This document shows positions 54,157 through 63,350 of a stretch of 64,000 nucleotides of DNA, in pieces. The position numbers were made by a program, and so were the translations under genes. This DNA comes from Actinotignum schaalii FB123-CNA-2. Lineage in GTDB: Bacteria > Actinomycetota > Actinomycetes > Actinomycetales > Actinomycetaceae. The DNA lies in the NCBI RefSeq assembly GCF_000411135.1, contig NZ_KE150262.1, positions 1,152,824 to 1,216,823 of the forward strand. The letters run 5' to 3'. Position 1 is the first letter of the stretch; each line of letters begins with the position of its first letter. The notes beneath the pieces are model-generated. The model made no database searches. It saw only the letters and a list, made by a program, of their open reading frames with translations, and was not told the origin of the DNA.

Positions 54157-54750
54157 ATGACAGGCACAGTGATGAATCGGCGTGGGGTAAGCGGGGCACG
54201 TGGCGTGGGAGGAGCTAGCGCCGGCCGGGTAGCTCTCCTGGTGCGCTTGTGTGTGCTCGGGATGGTGGCAGGTGTGCTGGCAGGAATGACGCTGGGTGCG
54301 CTGGTGCTTGCGGTGAAAAAGGCACCCGGGGGCCCGGTACGTGGAGAAGACCCGGGGTGCGGTGAGGGTCCGGTGCCTGGCGCTGGCGCGGGTACTACTG
54401 AGCCGGGGCCGGATGCTCTGGCGGTGGCCCGGCAGCTCGTGGCGGCCCGTGATGCCGTGCTAAGCGCGGGTGATACAGCCGCGCTGAGTGCCTTGAGTGT
54501 GCCGGAAGGTGAAGCAGCCGCAGCCGATGCGACATTGGGTAGCGTGCTGGATAGCACTCCGGTTGCGCAGGTAGAAACCGAGGTGCGGGAAGCTTCCTGG
54601 GTGGGGGAGGATCTTCTCGAGGTTGTCACGGTGCAGCGCCGCCTCGTTCTATCTGGCGGGCAAACTATGGGGCCGCAGCCGGAGCGGTGTGCGCGGTGGC
54701 AGCTGAGTCCGCAGCCGTGGCGGATTGTGGCGGTTCGCCCGTGTTCGTGA
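54157..54750 (+). CDS. Hypothetical membrane-anchored protein
   Basis: A 197-residue product with one membrane helix at about residues 28-52 (LVRLCVLGMVAGVLAGMTLGALVLAV), a Gly/Pro-rich linker, then an extracellular domain with DALAVARQLVAARDAVLSAGD and WVGEDLLEVVTVQRRLVLSGG, and a closing RWQLSPQPWRIVAVRPCS. It looks like a small secreted-domain protein found in Actinomycetaceae, but I cannot name a family. Starts at 54157, 54172 or later are all possible. Its final codons with the stop are repeated in tandem downstream. Confidence 0.6.
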   Translation: MTGTVMNRRGVSGARGVGGASAGRVALLVRLCVLGMVAGVLAGMTLGALVLAVKKAPGGPVRGEDPGCGEGPVPGAGAGTTEPGPDALAVARQLVAARDAVLSAGDTAALSALSVPEGEAAAADATLGSVLDSTPVAQVETEVREASWVGEDLLEVVTVQRRLVLSGGQTMGPQPERCARWQLSPQPWRIVAVRPCS

Positions 54751-54793
54751 ACGGTTCGCCCGTGTTCGTGAACGGTTCACCCGTGTTCGTAAG
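54731..54793 (+). repeat. Three 21-bp tandem repeats spanning a stop codon
   Basis: Units at 54731-54751, 54752-54772 and 54773-54793. The first two are identical; the third differs at two or three bases. The first copy contains the last codons and TGA of the upstream gene, and because the unit is 21 bp every copy keeps the same frame and stop. Confidence 0.92.
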
Positions 54794-55030
54794 ATAAAAC
54801 GCCCCCATGTATAGGCTTAGTAACAACGGGCTTGCGGTAGCGATACCGTGCCGGGTTAGCCATATACAGGGCCAGCGCGTTGTGGGCTGTTAGGGACGCA
54901 GAATCTACGTCACGGATATAGAACCGCAGAAAAACTGTTACCCACGTACATGTATTCTCTTAGCTGGCCCTACCGTGATCACTCGCTCGGCATGGGCAAG
55001 CATGGACGACGTGAGGTGATGCCCATAAAT

Positions 55031-55140
55031 AGCAACGCCACGACGTGGGCCCTACAGGATGCGCCCTCCCGGCAGGAGGCCCCACAAAAAGCAACTTCAC
55101 GACAGCGGGCCCCACGAAAAGCAACTTCACGACATCAAAA
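55031..55140. repeat. Imperfect ~30-bp direct repeats
   Basis: AGCAACGCCACGAC at 55031, AGCAACTTCACGAC at 55090 and again at 55120, each followed by a GGGCCC-containing or A-rich tail. Spacing is 59 then 30 bp, so the array is roughly 30-bp periodic with a degenerate unit in the middle. Confidence 0.75.
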
Positions 55141-55316
55141 CAATTTGTTAATGTAGTTGCCGTTGCGCTTTGATGTCGGGCGGACACGGTTACCTTCCCA
55201 CGAGAGTCTCAAGGGCCTCACAAGCTTCAATAGTCACACCAGTACCTGGGAAGGGGGTATCTGTTTTCAGAGCTGTACTGCGCTTGTCGTACATGCGAAG
55301 TACATCCCGGAAAAAC

Positions 55317-55408
55317 ACACCTTCCTCACCGGCGCGGACGGCGGGGTGGCTTGCCGACACCACCGAGACCGCCTGCGACACCTTCCTCACCGGCGCGGAC
55401 GGCGGGGT
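55317..55408. repeat. Two identical 31-bp direct repeats
   Basis: The block starting ACACCTTCCTCACCGGCGCG and ending GGCGGGGT occurs at 55317-55347 and 55378-55408, 61 bp apart. Confidence 0.88.
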
Positions 55409-55801
55409 AAGGCAACGGCCGATGCGGGGTCCGGGATCGGCGTTTTTACGCGATGATAAATCGCGATGATACAGCGCGGTGGTCCGGTGCAGTGCTCCAG
55501 ATCCGCGGGTCAGCCAGGCAGCCCGGCTAGGCACAGTGCGAGTGCGGGACATCGCCTCCCACAGGATGCGCGTAAGAGACACGAACCCCCCGAAACGGTG
55601 CTCTCCCTCGCACTTTGTTCCCGGGCACGGTTCATGCAGTTTCGGCTGTCTATTAACCCGAAAACTCCCCGGTATCCGGATTGCCATGAGCAATATCGGA
55701 ACCGGGGAGCATCGTTATGTGCCAGATTACGTGCGTGGCTGAGGCTGTGTTATTGGGTTAGTTAGCTACTTAGGTGCTGAGTAACCCAATAACCGAGTTC
55801 C

Positions 55802-57577
55802 TTAGAACGCACCTTCAAAATCGGCTTCTTCCAGGCGGGCCTTGAATTCCTTGAGGAAACGGCCGGCATCTGCGCCGTCGACCAAACGGTGATCGTAGGT
55901 GATCGCCGGGTAGAGGTAGGAACGAATACCGATGGATTCGTTGCCGTCCGCATCCTTGACGATACCCGGTTCGCGCATAATCGCACCGATACCCAGAATA
56001 GCTACCTCGGGCTGGTTGATGACCGGGGTGTCAAACATGACACCGTTAGAGCCGGTATTCGTAATGGTGAAGGTACCGCCGGTGAGGTCATCGACAGCTG
56101 CTTCGCCATTGCGTACCTTGGCCGCACCGGTGTTGATTGCCCGGGCCAGGCCCGCGATATTGAGATCGCCGGCGTTCTTGATCACCGGGACGAATAGGCC
56201 CTTGGGGGTATCCACCGCGATGCCGATGTTCTCGTAATCGAAGTACTCCACCTCATTGTCCTTGATGGTGGCGTTGAGCTTCGGATGGTTCTTCAGGGTA
56301 TCGATAGCGGCCTTGACGAAGAAGGGCAGGTAGGTCAGCTTGGTTCCTTCACGTTCAGCGAAAGCAGCCTTATTGGCTTCGCGGAGCTTGACGATCTTCG
56401 TGACATCCACCTTGATAACGGTGGTCAGCTGCGCCGAAATCTGGAGGGATTCCACCATACGCTTGGCGATGGTTTGGCGCAGGCGTGTCATCTTCGCGGT
56501 AGTACCGCGTAGCTGAGCTGCCTCAGCCGAAGGTGCACTCGGTACGGCTTTCTTGGTCGGGGCGGGTGCCGGAGCCGGAGCCGGGGCCGGCTGAGAAGCA
56601 GCGGCTTGGGCGCGCGCGGCTTCTTCTGCAGCCTTCTTCGCGGCAGCGGCTGCCTCTTCCACATCCTGGCGGCGGATACGCCCACCCACACCGGAGCCCT
56701 TGACCGCGGAGAGATCCACATCCAAGTCCTTGGCGAGCTTGCGCACAATTGGAGTGATGTAGGCATCCGGTTCGGAGAACCCGGTACCTGCATCAGCCAC
56801 ATCCAGGTCAGGCGTGTGTGCCTGGTTTTCCTGCTGGGCCGGGGTGCCGTGCTGCGGGGTCCCGGAAGCCGGTTCCTGGACCGCCGCCACACTGGCCGGT
56901 GCTTCAGCCGGGGCCGCTCCGGCGGCGGGAGCCGCGGGAGCGGGCGCGGCTGCGCCGTCGCCGATATAAGCGATGACGGTGCCCACCGCAACCGTTTCGT
57001 CTTCCTGGACCACGATCTTCTGGATGGTGCCAGCGGCCGGGGCAGGAACTTCCGAATCAACCTTATCCGTGGAGACTTCCACGATGGGCTGGTCGGCTTC
57101 GACTTCGTCACCTTCGGCCACCAGCCACGAGGTGACGGTTCCTTCACTGACCGATTCGCCCAGGGCCGGCATCTTCACTTCCACACCGGTGGCAGCCGAG
57201 CTGCCTTGCTGCGGAGCCGGTGCGGCAGGTGCAGCGTCAGCGGCCGGAGCCGGAGCCGGGGCCGCCGGGGCAGCAGCCGGGGCTGGAGCTTCCGCGTGGT
57301 TCGCGTTGCTGGCGGGAGCTGCCGGAGCAGCCAGACCGGAGCCATCACCGATATAGGCGAGGATCGCACCCACCTCAACCTCTTCGTCTTCCTGGACGAG
57401 GATCTGTTCGATAACACCTTCCGCGGGGGAGGGGACTTCCGAATCGACCTTATCCGTGGACACTTCCACAATCGGCTCATCGAGCGAAACAGTATCGCCC
57501 ACCTGCTTGAGCCAGGCGGTCACGGTACCTGTGGTGACGGATTCGCCCAGGGCGGGCATCTTCAACGGTTCAGACAT
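55802..57577 (-). CDS. sucB: Dihydrolipoamide acyltransferase E2, two lipoyl domains
   Basis: A 591-residue E2 of the actinobacterial type. Lipoyl domain 1 covers residues 1-80 with K43 in TDKVDSEVPSP; lipoyl domain 2 covers ~132-210 with K172 in the same motif. Ala/Pro-rich linkers join them. The E1/E3-binding domain is ITPIVRKLAKDLDVDLSAVKGSGVGGRI (~275-302). The catalytic domain follows from ~355, ending with YDHRLVDGADAGRFL. Actinobacterial SucB/DlaT proteins often serve both pyruvate and 2-oxoglutarate dehydrogenases, so it should work with AceE at 30.1 kb. The lpd gene is 18 bp upstream in the same operon. Confidence 0.94.
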   Translation of the reverse strand: MSEPLKMPALGESVTTGTVTAWLKQVGDTVSLDEPIVEVSTDKVDSEVPSPAEGVIEQILVQEDEEVEVGAILAYIGDGSGLAAPAAPASNANHAEAPAPAAAPAAPAPAPAADAAPAAPAPQQGSSAATGVEVKMPALGESVSEGTVTSWLVAEGDEVEADQPIVEVSTDKVDSEVPAPAAGTIQKIVVQEDETVAVGTVIAYIGDGAAAPAPAAPAAGAAPAEAPASVAAVQEPASGTPQHGTPAQQENQAHTPDLDVADAGTGFSEPDAYITPIVRKLAKDLDVDLSAVKGSGVGGRIRRQDVEEAAAAAKKAAEEAARAQAAASQPAPAPAPAPAPTKKAVPSAPSAEAAQLRGTTAKMTRLRQTIAKRMVESLQISAQLTTVIKVDVTKIVKLREANKAAFAEREGTKLTYLPFFVKAAIDTLKNHPKLNATIKDNEVEYFDYENIGIAVDTPKGLFVPVIKNAGDLNIAGLARAINTGAAKVRNGEAAVDDLTGGTFTITNTGSNGVMFDTPVINQPEVAILGIGAIMREPGIVKDADGNESIGIRSYLYPAITYDHRLVDGADAGRFLKEFKARLEEADFEGAF

Positions 57578-57595
57578 AGAGTTTTCTCCCTCGAT

Positions 57596-58969
57596 TTAGT
57601 GGTTGTGGAGCGGCTTGCCCGCGAGGACCAGTGCCGCTTCGCCGATTGCTTCGTTCTGGGTGGGGTGGGCGTGGATAAGACCATCGAAGTCCTGAGCGTA
57701 AGCTTCCCAAGCCACCATGAGTTCACCTTCACCGATCTGTTCGGACATGCGTGCCCCGATAGCGTGGAAGCCCACAATGGGGCCGTCCTTGACCGCGACC
57801 AGCTTAACGAAACCTGCCGCGCCCAGCATCTGGGACTTGCCGTTACCGGTGAGGTTGAAGGTGGCGGTGGTGATATTTTCCTTGCCGTATTCTTCCTCAG
57901 CTTTATCCTGATTGAGGCCCACCGAGGCAATTTCCGGGGTGCAGAAGGTCACGCGCGGAATCTTCGTTTCGTCAATCACCTTCGGGTTGAGCCCCGCGAT
58001 ATCTTCCGCAACGAAAATACCCTGGAGGAAACCGCGGTGTGCCAGCTGGAGACCGGGCACAATATCGCCTACCGCGTAGATTCCGTCAATGTTGGTACGC
58101 AGGCGCTCATCGGTGAGGACGAAACCGCGATCCATCTTCACCCCGACTTCCTCGTAGCCGAGGTTCGCGGTGGCCGGACCGCGCCCGATAGCGATGAGCA
58201 GGTAATCCGCTTCGAATTCCTTGCCGTCCTGGGTGAAAACCTTGACGGAATGATCGGTTTGTTCGAGGCGATCAAACATGGTTCCGGTGGCGAATTTAAT
58301 ACCGCGCTTGCGGAACTGGCGTTCCAGATTCTTGGAAACTTCCGGATCTTCATTGGGAACCAGGCGCGGCAGGCCCTCAATAATCTGGACTTCTGCCCCG
58401 TAGGAGCGCCACGCGGAAGCGAATTCCACCCCGATGACACCGCCACCCAGCACGATCACGGATCCGGGGGCTTCACCCAGTTCCAGCGCTTCGGTTGAGG
58501 TGAGTACACGGCCGGTGATTTCCTGGCCGATGGTCTTCGAGTAGGAACCGGAAGCAAGAACGACGTGCTTGCCACGGTAGTGCACGCCATCAACTTCGAT
58601 GGTGTCCTTCGCAACGAGCTTGCCCCAGCCCTGCACAATTTCTACTCCGCGCGAGGAGACCAGGCCGGTCAGACCCTTGAACATCTTCTCGATGACGCCA
58701 TTCTTGTAAGCCTGCAAGGTAGGCATATCAATGCCCTCAAAGGAGCCCTTCACACCGATGGAGGGGCCTTCACGCATTTCATCGGCAACATCAGCGGCGT
58801 GCAGCAGTGCTTTGGTGGGGATGCACCCGCGGTGCAAACAGGTACCGCCGAGCTTGTCAGCCTCAATGAGAGCAACGGTCAGGCCCAGCTGACCGGCACG
58901 AAGCGCGGCCGCGTAGCCGCCGCTGCCGCCACCGAGGATGACGACGTCGTACTCTTTCGTTTCTGCCAC
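57596..58969 (-). CDS. lpdA: Dihydrolipoamide dehydrogenase E3
   Basis: A 457-residue flavoprotein. FAD-binding GGGSGGYAAALRAGQLG, redox disulfide GGTCLHRGCIPTKALLH, NAD-binding VLGGGVIGVEFASAWRSYG, second FAD motif GIYAVGDIV and C-terminal HAHPTQNEAIGEA (His-Glu active-site pair) are all present. Start is GTG ending at 58969, preceded by AAGGGAA; the ATG further up would add 14 odd residues. It regenerates oxidised lipoyl groups on E2, passing electrons to NAD. Confidence 0.96.
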   Translation of the reverse strand: MAETKEYDVVILGGGSGGYAAALRAGQLGLTVALIEADKLGGTCLHRGCIPTKALLHAADVADEMREGPSIGVKGSFEGIDMPTLQAYKNGVIEKMFKGLTGLVSSRGVEIVQGWGKLVAKDTIEVDGVHYRGKHVVLASGSYSKTIGQEITGRVLTSTEALELGEAPGSVIVLGGGVIGVEFASAWRSYGAEVQIIEGLPRLVPNEDPEVSKNLERQFRKRGIKFATGTMFDRLEQTDHSVKVFTQDGKEFEADYLLIAIGRGPATANLGYEEVGVKMDRGFVLTDERLRTNIDGIYAVGDIVPGLQLAHRGFLQGIFVAEDIAGLNPKVIDETKIPRVTFCTPEIASVGLNQDKAEEEYGKENITTATFNLTGNGKSQMLGAAGFVKLVAVKDGPIVGFHAIGARMSEQIGEGELMVAWEAYAQDFDGLIHAHPTQNEAIGEAALVLAGKPLHNH

Positions 58970-59094
58970 AGGATTTCCCTTCGCAATACAACATTTTGGA
59001 ATGCGGTACAAGAGCCGCTATACCTATATTGTGCCATGCTGAGGTGTTATCTGGAACGCATCACGCTCCCAGCGAGGGTCGCTAAAATCACCGT

Positions 59095-59409
59095 ATGGGT
59101 CTTTTTTCGCGTCGCTCCCGTTCCCGTGCCGCTCACAGCGGTGCTCGCCGTTCGACAACGGCGAAACACTTCGCCGATTTCATCGAGACCCGGGCGGGGG
59201 TGGAAGCTTATTTTGAGGTAGAAACTCCGCGTGAGCCGGCAGCTCTTCTCCTCGTTGCTCGCACCGGGGAGTGGACTCGCCGGCGGGTGCCCGATCTGGC
59301 TGCCGGAGCACAACTTGCCCGGGAACTGGGCATACCTTTCTACGAAATTAATCGCACCGGCTACCCCGAGTCGGTGCGCCGTTGGAATGCGGAGCACCGG
59401 CGCGCTTAA
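59095..59409 (+). CDS. Conserved small actinobacterial protein, unknown function
   Basis: A 104-residue protein with a basic N-terminus (GLFSRRSRSRAAHSG) and a compact domain: KHFADFIETRAGVEAYFEVETPREPAALLLVARTGEWTRRRVPD followed by ARELGIPFYEINRTGYPESVRRWN. The pattern is one I associate with conserved actinobacterial hypotheticals. It starts 125 bp from the divergent lpdA gene and is followed by a small membrane protein gene. Confidence 0.75.
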   Translation: MGLFSRRSRSRAAHSGARRSTTAKHFADFIETRAGVEAYFEVETPREPAALLLVARTGEWTRRRVPDLAAGAQLARELGIPFYEINRTGYPESVRRWNAEHRRA

Positions 59410-59490
59410 AGGTTTATGATGGTACGTCGTCTCCGCGGTCGTTCTCGTGAAGGAGACGCGAAACCGGTGCAGGATTCTGGGAGGAGCCAG

Positions 59491-59916
59491 GTGAATAGTG
59501 AAATGATTCGAGACGAGAGGCGCACTGCCGTGGGCTGGCCTCTCTTCCTCCTCATTGCGCTGAGCCTGGGGGCCGCTATTTTCGTGTGGCGAGCCATCGT
59601 CGCGGGCACCGAAGATTTTCAATTGGGCTATCCCTGGCGCATGGCCACCACCCTGGTGGCGGCGCTTATCTGGGTACTTGCCTGCGCTGGCTCTCTCCAC
59701 AACGGGCGGCGGATGCGCTGGGTGGCCACCGCCTGCTGGAGCGCCAATATTGTGATGGCCGTGGTGGGTGTGGTGATCCCGGATCTTTTCCACCAGGTGA
59801 GTCCCTGGTATCAGGCCGGTGCCACCTATTATTACCTTCCCACCCTCGGGGCCATTGCCGGGCTGGCGTGGATTATGTGGTCGCGGCCAGCCAGCATCGC
59901 CCAGCGCAATCTTTAG
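59491..59916 (+). CDS. Four-span membrane protein, unknown function
   Basis: A 141-residue protein if the GTG at 59491 is the start; GGGAGGAG stands four bases before it. An ATG at 59416 in the same frame would add 25 charged residues. Four hydrophobic segments follow (WPLFLLIALSLGAAIFVW, TLVAALIWVLACAG, WSANIVMAVVGVVI, LGAIAGLAWIMW). A terminator with a T-run follows the stop codon. No family is recognised with confidence. Confidence 0.7.
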   Translation: MNSEMIRDERRTAVGWPLFLLIALSLGAAIFVWRAIVAGTEDFQLGYPWRMATTLVAALIWVLACAGSLHNGRRMRWVATACWSANIVMAVVGVVIPDLFHQVSPWYQAGATYYYLPTLGAIAGLAWIMWSRPASIAQRNL

Positions 59917-59931
59917 ATCTTGCCTTGCAAT

Positions 59932-59966
59932 TGAGACCTTTCCTGCACCCGAGGTCTCATTTTTTA
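59932..59966 (+). terminator. Rho-independent terminator with T-run
   Basis: TGAGACCT (59932-59939) pairs with AGGTCTCA (59952-59959), followed by six Ts. It separates convergent genes. Confidence 0.8.
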
Positions 59967-59975
59967 GTGGCGAGC

Positions 59976-60671
59976 CTAGCCTTTGGCGGCGCGCTTGGCT
60001 TCTTTCTTCGCTTCCCGCGCCTTCTTGAGATCCGCGGGAGTGCCGCCCTCAGGGTACTCACCGAATTTCACCATGGGGCGGGGCATACGCCAACGCCGCG
60101 GGGTGAAGCCGCGTGACATCATCTGCCCGACCAGACGATCCGGAGTTTTATCCTCCCCGAATTTGTATTCCACCAGGGTGCGGACCTGGCGGGCGCGCCA
60201 CCATGCTTCCACGGCCATGAGCACCAGAACCGCGTAGCAGGTAATAACAAATACATTGAAGACCAGCGGATAGCGGGTGAGGGTGAAAACGCCCACGATC
60301 ATAATGATGGCCAGGAAGAGCATGAGCGAGGAGAACTGGAAGCGCGAATCAAGAGCATCGCGCGCGAAAGCCCGCTGCACACCCGCGTGGGCGAGGGGCA
60401 TATTCCGAATATCCCCCGTTTTCATCGCGGTTTGTTCGCGTTCCCAGCGCTCGGAGGAACGGGCGCGTTCCTCGGCCTTGCGGGCTTTCTTTTCCTCTCG
60501 CGTCATGGAGGATTTATCAGAAATAATCGGCCGCCGGCGGCGCGCTTCCACATCCTTACGCTTCGGGGTAGGTGCGCCCTTGCTCGGTGTATATCCCTTG
60601 GGGTGGGTGGGTGCGGGTGCTACCTGTTCTTGCGCCTGTTCTAGTGCCTCTTTCTTGCGGCCGAATGCCAT
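59976..60671 (-). CDS. DUF3043 family membrane protein
   Basis: A 231-residue protein. A highly charged N-terminal region (GYTPSKGAPTPKRKDVEARRRRP, then EEKKARKAEERARS) is followed by DIRNMPLAHAGVQRAFARDALDSRF, two membrane helices at about residues 115-160, and a basic tail. This matches actinobacterial DUF3043. Function unknown. It is divergent from the M20 peptidase gene. Confidence 0.92.
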   Translation of the reverse strand: MAFGRKKEALEQAQEQVAPAPTHPKGYTPSKGAPTPKRKDVEARRRRPIISDKSSMTREEKKARKAEERARSSERWEREQTAMKTGDIRNMPLAHAGVQRAFARDALDSRFQFSSLMLFLAIIMIVGVFTLTRYPLVFNVFVITCYAVLVLMAVEAWWRARQVRTLVEYKFGEDKTPDRLVGQMMSRGFTPRRWRMPRPMVKFGEYPEGGTPADLKKAREAKKEAKRAAKG

Positions 60672-60863
60672 CTCAACTCCTGCGTCGTCGCCAACTATGC
60701 CTTGAACGAGAATAGTCTAACCGTTCGCGCGCGACTGCCCTGTCCATTACCCGTGCACACTACCCGCAGCCGTTCACACAAAGTCGCCTGCGCACAGCCT
60801 GCGCCGTCGTTGTTGAGCACTCGCCCGCGCGGCCGCCGGCGCGAACCCGGTACCCTAGGACGT

Positions 60864-62219
60864 ATGAGTAGTGATCTTGTTGCGCGCGTGGATGAGGCCC
60901 TGCCCGTCCATCGCGCTTTGCTTGAGGACCTTGTCCGTATCCCCTCCGTTTCTGCGGATGCATTTGACCAGGCCAAGGTGCGTGAATCTGCGGAGTTCGT
61001 GGCGCGTATGGCCCGCGAACGCGGCTTCGACGTCGATATTATTGAATTGGAAACACCCCAGGGTAAGGGCCGCCCGGCGATTCTCGCCCATAAGCACGTC
61101 GGCGATGATAAGCCCACCATTCTTCTCTACGCGCATCACGATGTGCAGCCGCAGGGAACCCTGGACGGCTGGGAATCCGATCCTTTCGAGCCGGTAGAAA
61201 AGAACGGGCGCCTCTACGGGCGCGGCACCGCGGATGATAAGGCGGGCGTGCTTGTCCATATGGCCGCGATCTCGGCTCTCGGCGATGACCTGGCCGTGAA
61301 CGTCACCCTCTTTATCGAAGGTGAAGAAGAAATCGGTTCGCCTACCTTCCACGCGTTCCTGGAAACCTACCGGGATCGCCTGCAAGCCGATGCCATTGTG
61401 GTGGCCGATTCGGGTAACTGGAAGGTGGGGGTGCCCTCCCTGACCACCTCCTTGCGCGGTGTCGTGCGCTTGGGCGTGGAAGTGTCTACTCTCACCCACG
61501 GTGTGCATTCGGGGCAGTACGGCGGGCCCACCCTCGATGCGGTGACCGCCCTCGCGCGGATTATCGCAACCTTGCACGACGAGAACGGTGACGTTGCGGT
61601 TCCCGGTTTGGATGCCTGGGATGATGCCGACGTCGATTACGAAGAAGAGCACCTGCGCCGCGATGCTGCGATTCTGCCCGGCATGCAGCTCCTGGGCACC
61701 GGCTCTTTCAATTCGCGCATGTGGACGAAACCCTCCATCGCCGTGATCGGCATGGATGTCACCTCCACGGCGGAAGCCTCCAATACCGTGATTCCTTCCG
61801 CGCGGGCCTTCCTCTCCATGCGGGTGGCTCCCGGTCAAGATCCGCAGCGCGCTGGCGAACTGCTGGCCGAATACATCGAAGCGCAGGCGCCCTTCGGAGC
61901 TACCGTGGTCACTGAAGTTGCGGAAGCGGGTTCCGGTTTCAAGGCCGGGGAGGATACCCCCATTATGCATCTGGCTCGTGAAGCGCTCAGCGAAGCCTTC
62001 GGTCACGAATCGGTGGATATCGGAACGGGTGGATCTATCCCCTTCATTTCTGACCTCGCGGAAGTCTTCCCGGAGGCGGAGATTTTGGTGACCGGCGTGG
62101 AAGATCCGGACGCACGTGCTCACGCTCATAACGAATCCTTGCATCTGGGCGATTGGCGTAACGCTATTCTGGCGGAGGCGCTGCTCCTGGAGAAGCTGGG
62201 TGCGGGCGAAAGCCGCTAA
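60864..62219 (+). CDS. M20-family dipeptidase
   Basis: A 451-residue zinc metallopeptidase. Metal-site motifs: YAHHDVQP (H91, D93), GRGTADDKAG (bridging Asp), EGEEEIGSP (Glu pair) and the C-terminal HAHNESLHL. The dimerisation insert covers ~190-310, containing LRGVVRLGVEV and HSGQYGGP. It probably cleaves dipeptides in the cytoplasm, or acts on a related amide. The ATG at 60864 begins the conserved sequence; the frame extends 54 codons upstream over the divergent promoter. Confidence 0.92.
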   Translation: MSSDLVARVDEALPVHRALLEDLVRIPSVSADAFDQAKVRESAEFVARMARERGFDVDIIELETPQGKGRPAILAHKHVGDDKPTILLYAHHDVQPQGTLDGWESDPFEPVEKNGRLYGRGTADDKAGVLVHMAAISALGDDLAVNVTLFIEGEEEIGSPTFHAFLETYRDRLQADAIVVADSGNWKVGVPSLTTSLRGVVRLGVEVSTLTHGVHSGQYGGPTLDAVTALARIIATLHDENGDVAVPGLDAWDDADVDYEEEHLRRDAAILPGMQLLGTGSFNSRMWTKPSIAVIGMDVTSTAEASNTVIPSARAFLSMRVAPGQDPQRAGELLAEYIEAQAPFGATVVTEVAEAGSGFKAGEDTPIMHLAREALSEAFGHESVDIGTGGSIPFISDLAEVFPEAEILVTGVEDPDARAHAHNESLHLGDWRNAILAEALLLEKLGAGESR

Positions 62220-62283
62220 GCGCGGGTAGGCGAAGGCCGCGGCGCCTTCGCGCGGCGCGAACGGAACGAAGAAAGTGACATTG

Positions 62284-63285
62284 ATGGGAAAGAAAATTCT
62301 TGCGGGATGCACGGCGGCTTTGCTCGCGTGCGGCCTCGCGGCATGTTCGGGTGGGAACGACGGCGCAGCTAGCTCAACACCGGCTGCTTCGGAATCCGCG
62401 AGCGCTGAGGCAAGCGGTGCGGTGGAAAGCCCCGCCCCCGGGGAAACGCCTGAGATTGTGTACTCGGAGGAAGGCATGCCGTCCCTGGGTGGCACGGCGC
62501 AGGCACCGCTGCTGGAGTTCCCGCAGGGGGATGCTCCCGCGGATGTGCGGGTGCGGGTGCTGGAACAGGGCAGCGGCGCGGAGCTGGGCGCCGATGCGGT
62601 AGCCAAGGTCAATTACGTGGGTCAAGTGTGGGGGAAGAACGAACCTTTCGATTCCTCCTATTCGCGCAACGCCCCGGCTACTTTCCCGCTCGCCCAGGTG
62701 ATCCCGGGCTGGAGCCACACCCTGGCCAAAGCCCACGTGGGGGACAAGCTGATTTTGTCCATCCCGGCCAAGTGGGGCTACGGGCCTTCGGGTGGCACCC
62801 AGGATGGTTCCATCGGGGCCACGGATACCATTGCTTTCTACGTGGAAATTCTGGATGCCTGGAACGCGAAGAGCGCGGGCGAGGCCGGTGCCACGGTGGA
62901 AATCGAGGCCGATGCACTCCCGGTGGAATACAAGGGGGAGTTGGGCCAGCCCATTACCGAGATCCGGGTGAAAGACGGAGCAGAAGCTCCCGCGGAACTC
63001 AAGGCCACGGTGATTGCTCGCGGCAGCGGGGCTCCGCTCCCGGAGAAGGGCACCTATGTGCTCCAGTTCGCGGCCGCACAATGGGATAACGCCCACGCGG
63101 AAAATACCTGGGCTCCCACAACCGCGAACTACCCGGCCGGCCCGCGTTCGGTTCCTTCCACCCAGCAGATTTTCGCGCCCCTGGCCGGAGTGCCGGTTGG
63201 TTCGCGAGTGCTGTTGAGCGTGCCCAGTAAAGATAATCCGGCCCAGGCTATTGCCGTGGTCGTGGACATTCTTTCTGCGGTGTAG
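62284..63285 (+). CDS. FKBP-type peptidyl-prolyl isomerase lipoprotein
   Basis: A 333-residue lipoprotein: signal MGKKILAGCTAALL with lipobox LAAC (C21), a Ser/Ala-rich linker, then an FKBP domain (~100-200) with VAKVNYVGQVWG, PFDSSYSRN, VIPGWSHTL and LSIPAKWGYGPSGG. A second, shorter FKBP-like repeat (~240-330) has the VIARGSGAPLPEKGTYVLQF and VPVGSRVLLSVPSKD elements but lacks the active-site aromatic residues. It would help fold secreted proteins at the membrane surface. A GTG three codons upstream is an alternative start. Confidence 0.9.
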   Translation: MGKKILAGCTAALLACGLAACSGGNDGAASSTPAASESASAEASGAVESPAPGETPEIVYSEEGMPSLGGTAQAPLLEFPQGDAPADVRVRVLEQGSGAELGADAVAKVNYVGQVWGKNEPFDSSYSRNAPATFPLAQVIPGWSHTLAKAHVGDKLILSIPAKWGYGPSGGTQDGSIGATDTIAFYVEILDAWNAKSAGEAGATVEIEADALPVEYKGELGQPITEIRVKDGAEAPAELKATVIARGSGAPLPEKGTYVLQFAAAQWDNAHAENTWAPTTANYPAGPRSVPSTQQIFAPLAGVPVGSRVLLSVPSKDNPAQAIAVVVDILSAV

Positions 63286-63350
63286 CTAGCGGGTAGTTGC
63301 CGGGTAGTCACCGGCGGTTTCGGATAGGGCCAAAATGGCCCGGATAGCGT

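Larger units (their letters stand above)
54794..55801. other. Gene-free, repeat-rich kilobase
   Basis: About 1.0 kb between the hypothetical membrane protein and the E2 gene. No frame has recognisable protein content. Two groups of repeats are present (next entries). The rest shows no named RNA or promoter that I can defend. Confidence 0.5.

Noticed and set aside
55031-55408. CRISPR array
   Set aside because: Repeats are too few, imperfect or irregularly spaced, there are no unique spacers of constant length and no cas genes.
55190-55693. 167-codon minus-strand frame in the repeat-rich kilobase
   Set aside because: It translates the 31-bp repeats and unrelated filler, with no ribosome site and no recognisable domain.
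56606-58498. 630-codon open frame opposite the E2 and lpdA genes
   Set aside because: It spans two well-identified genes antisense; long antisense frames are expected at this GC content.
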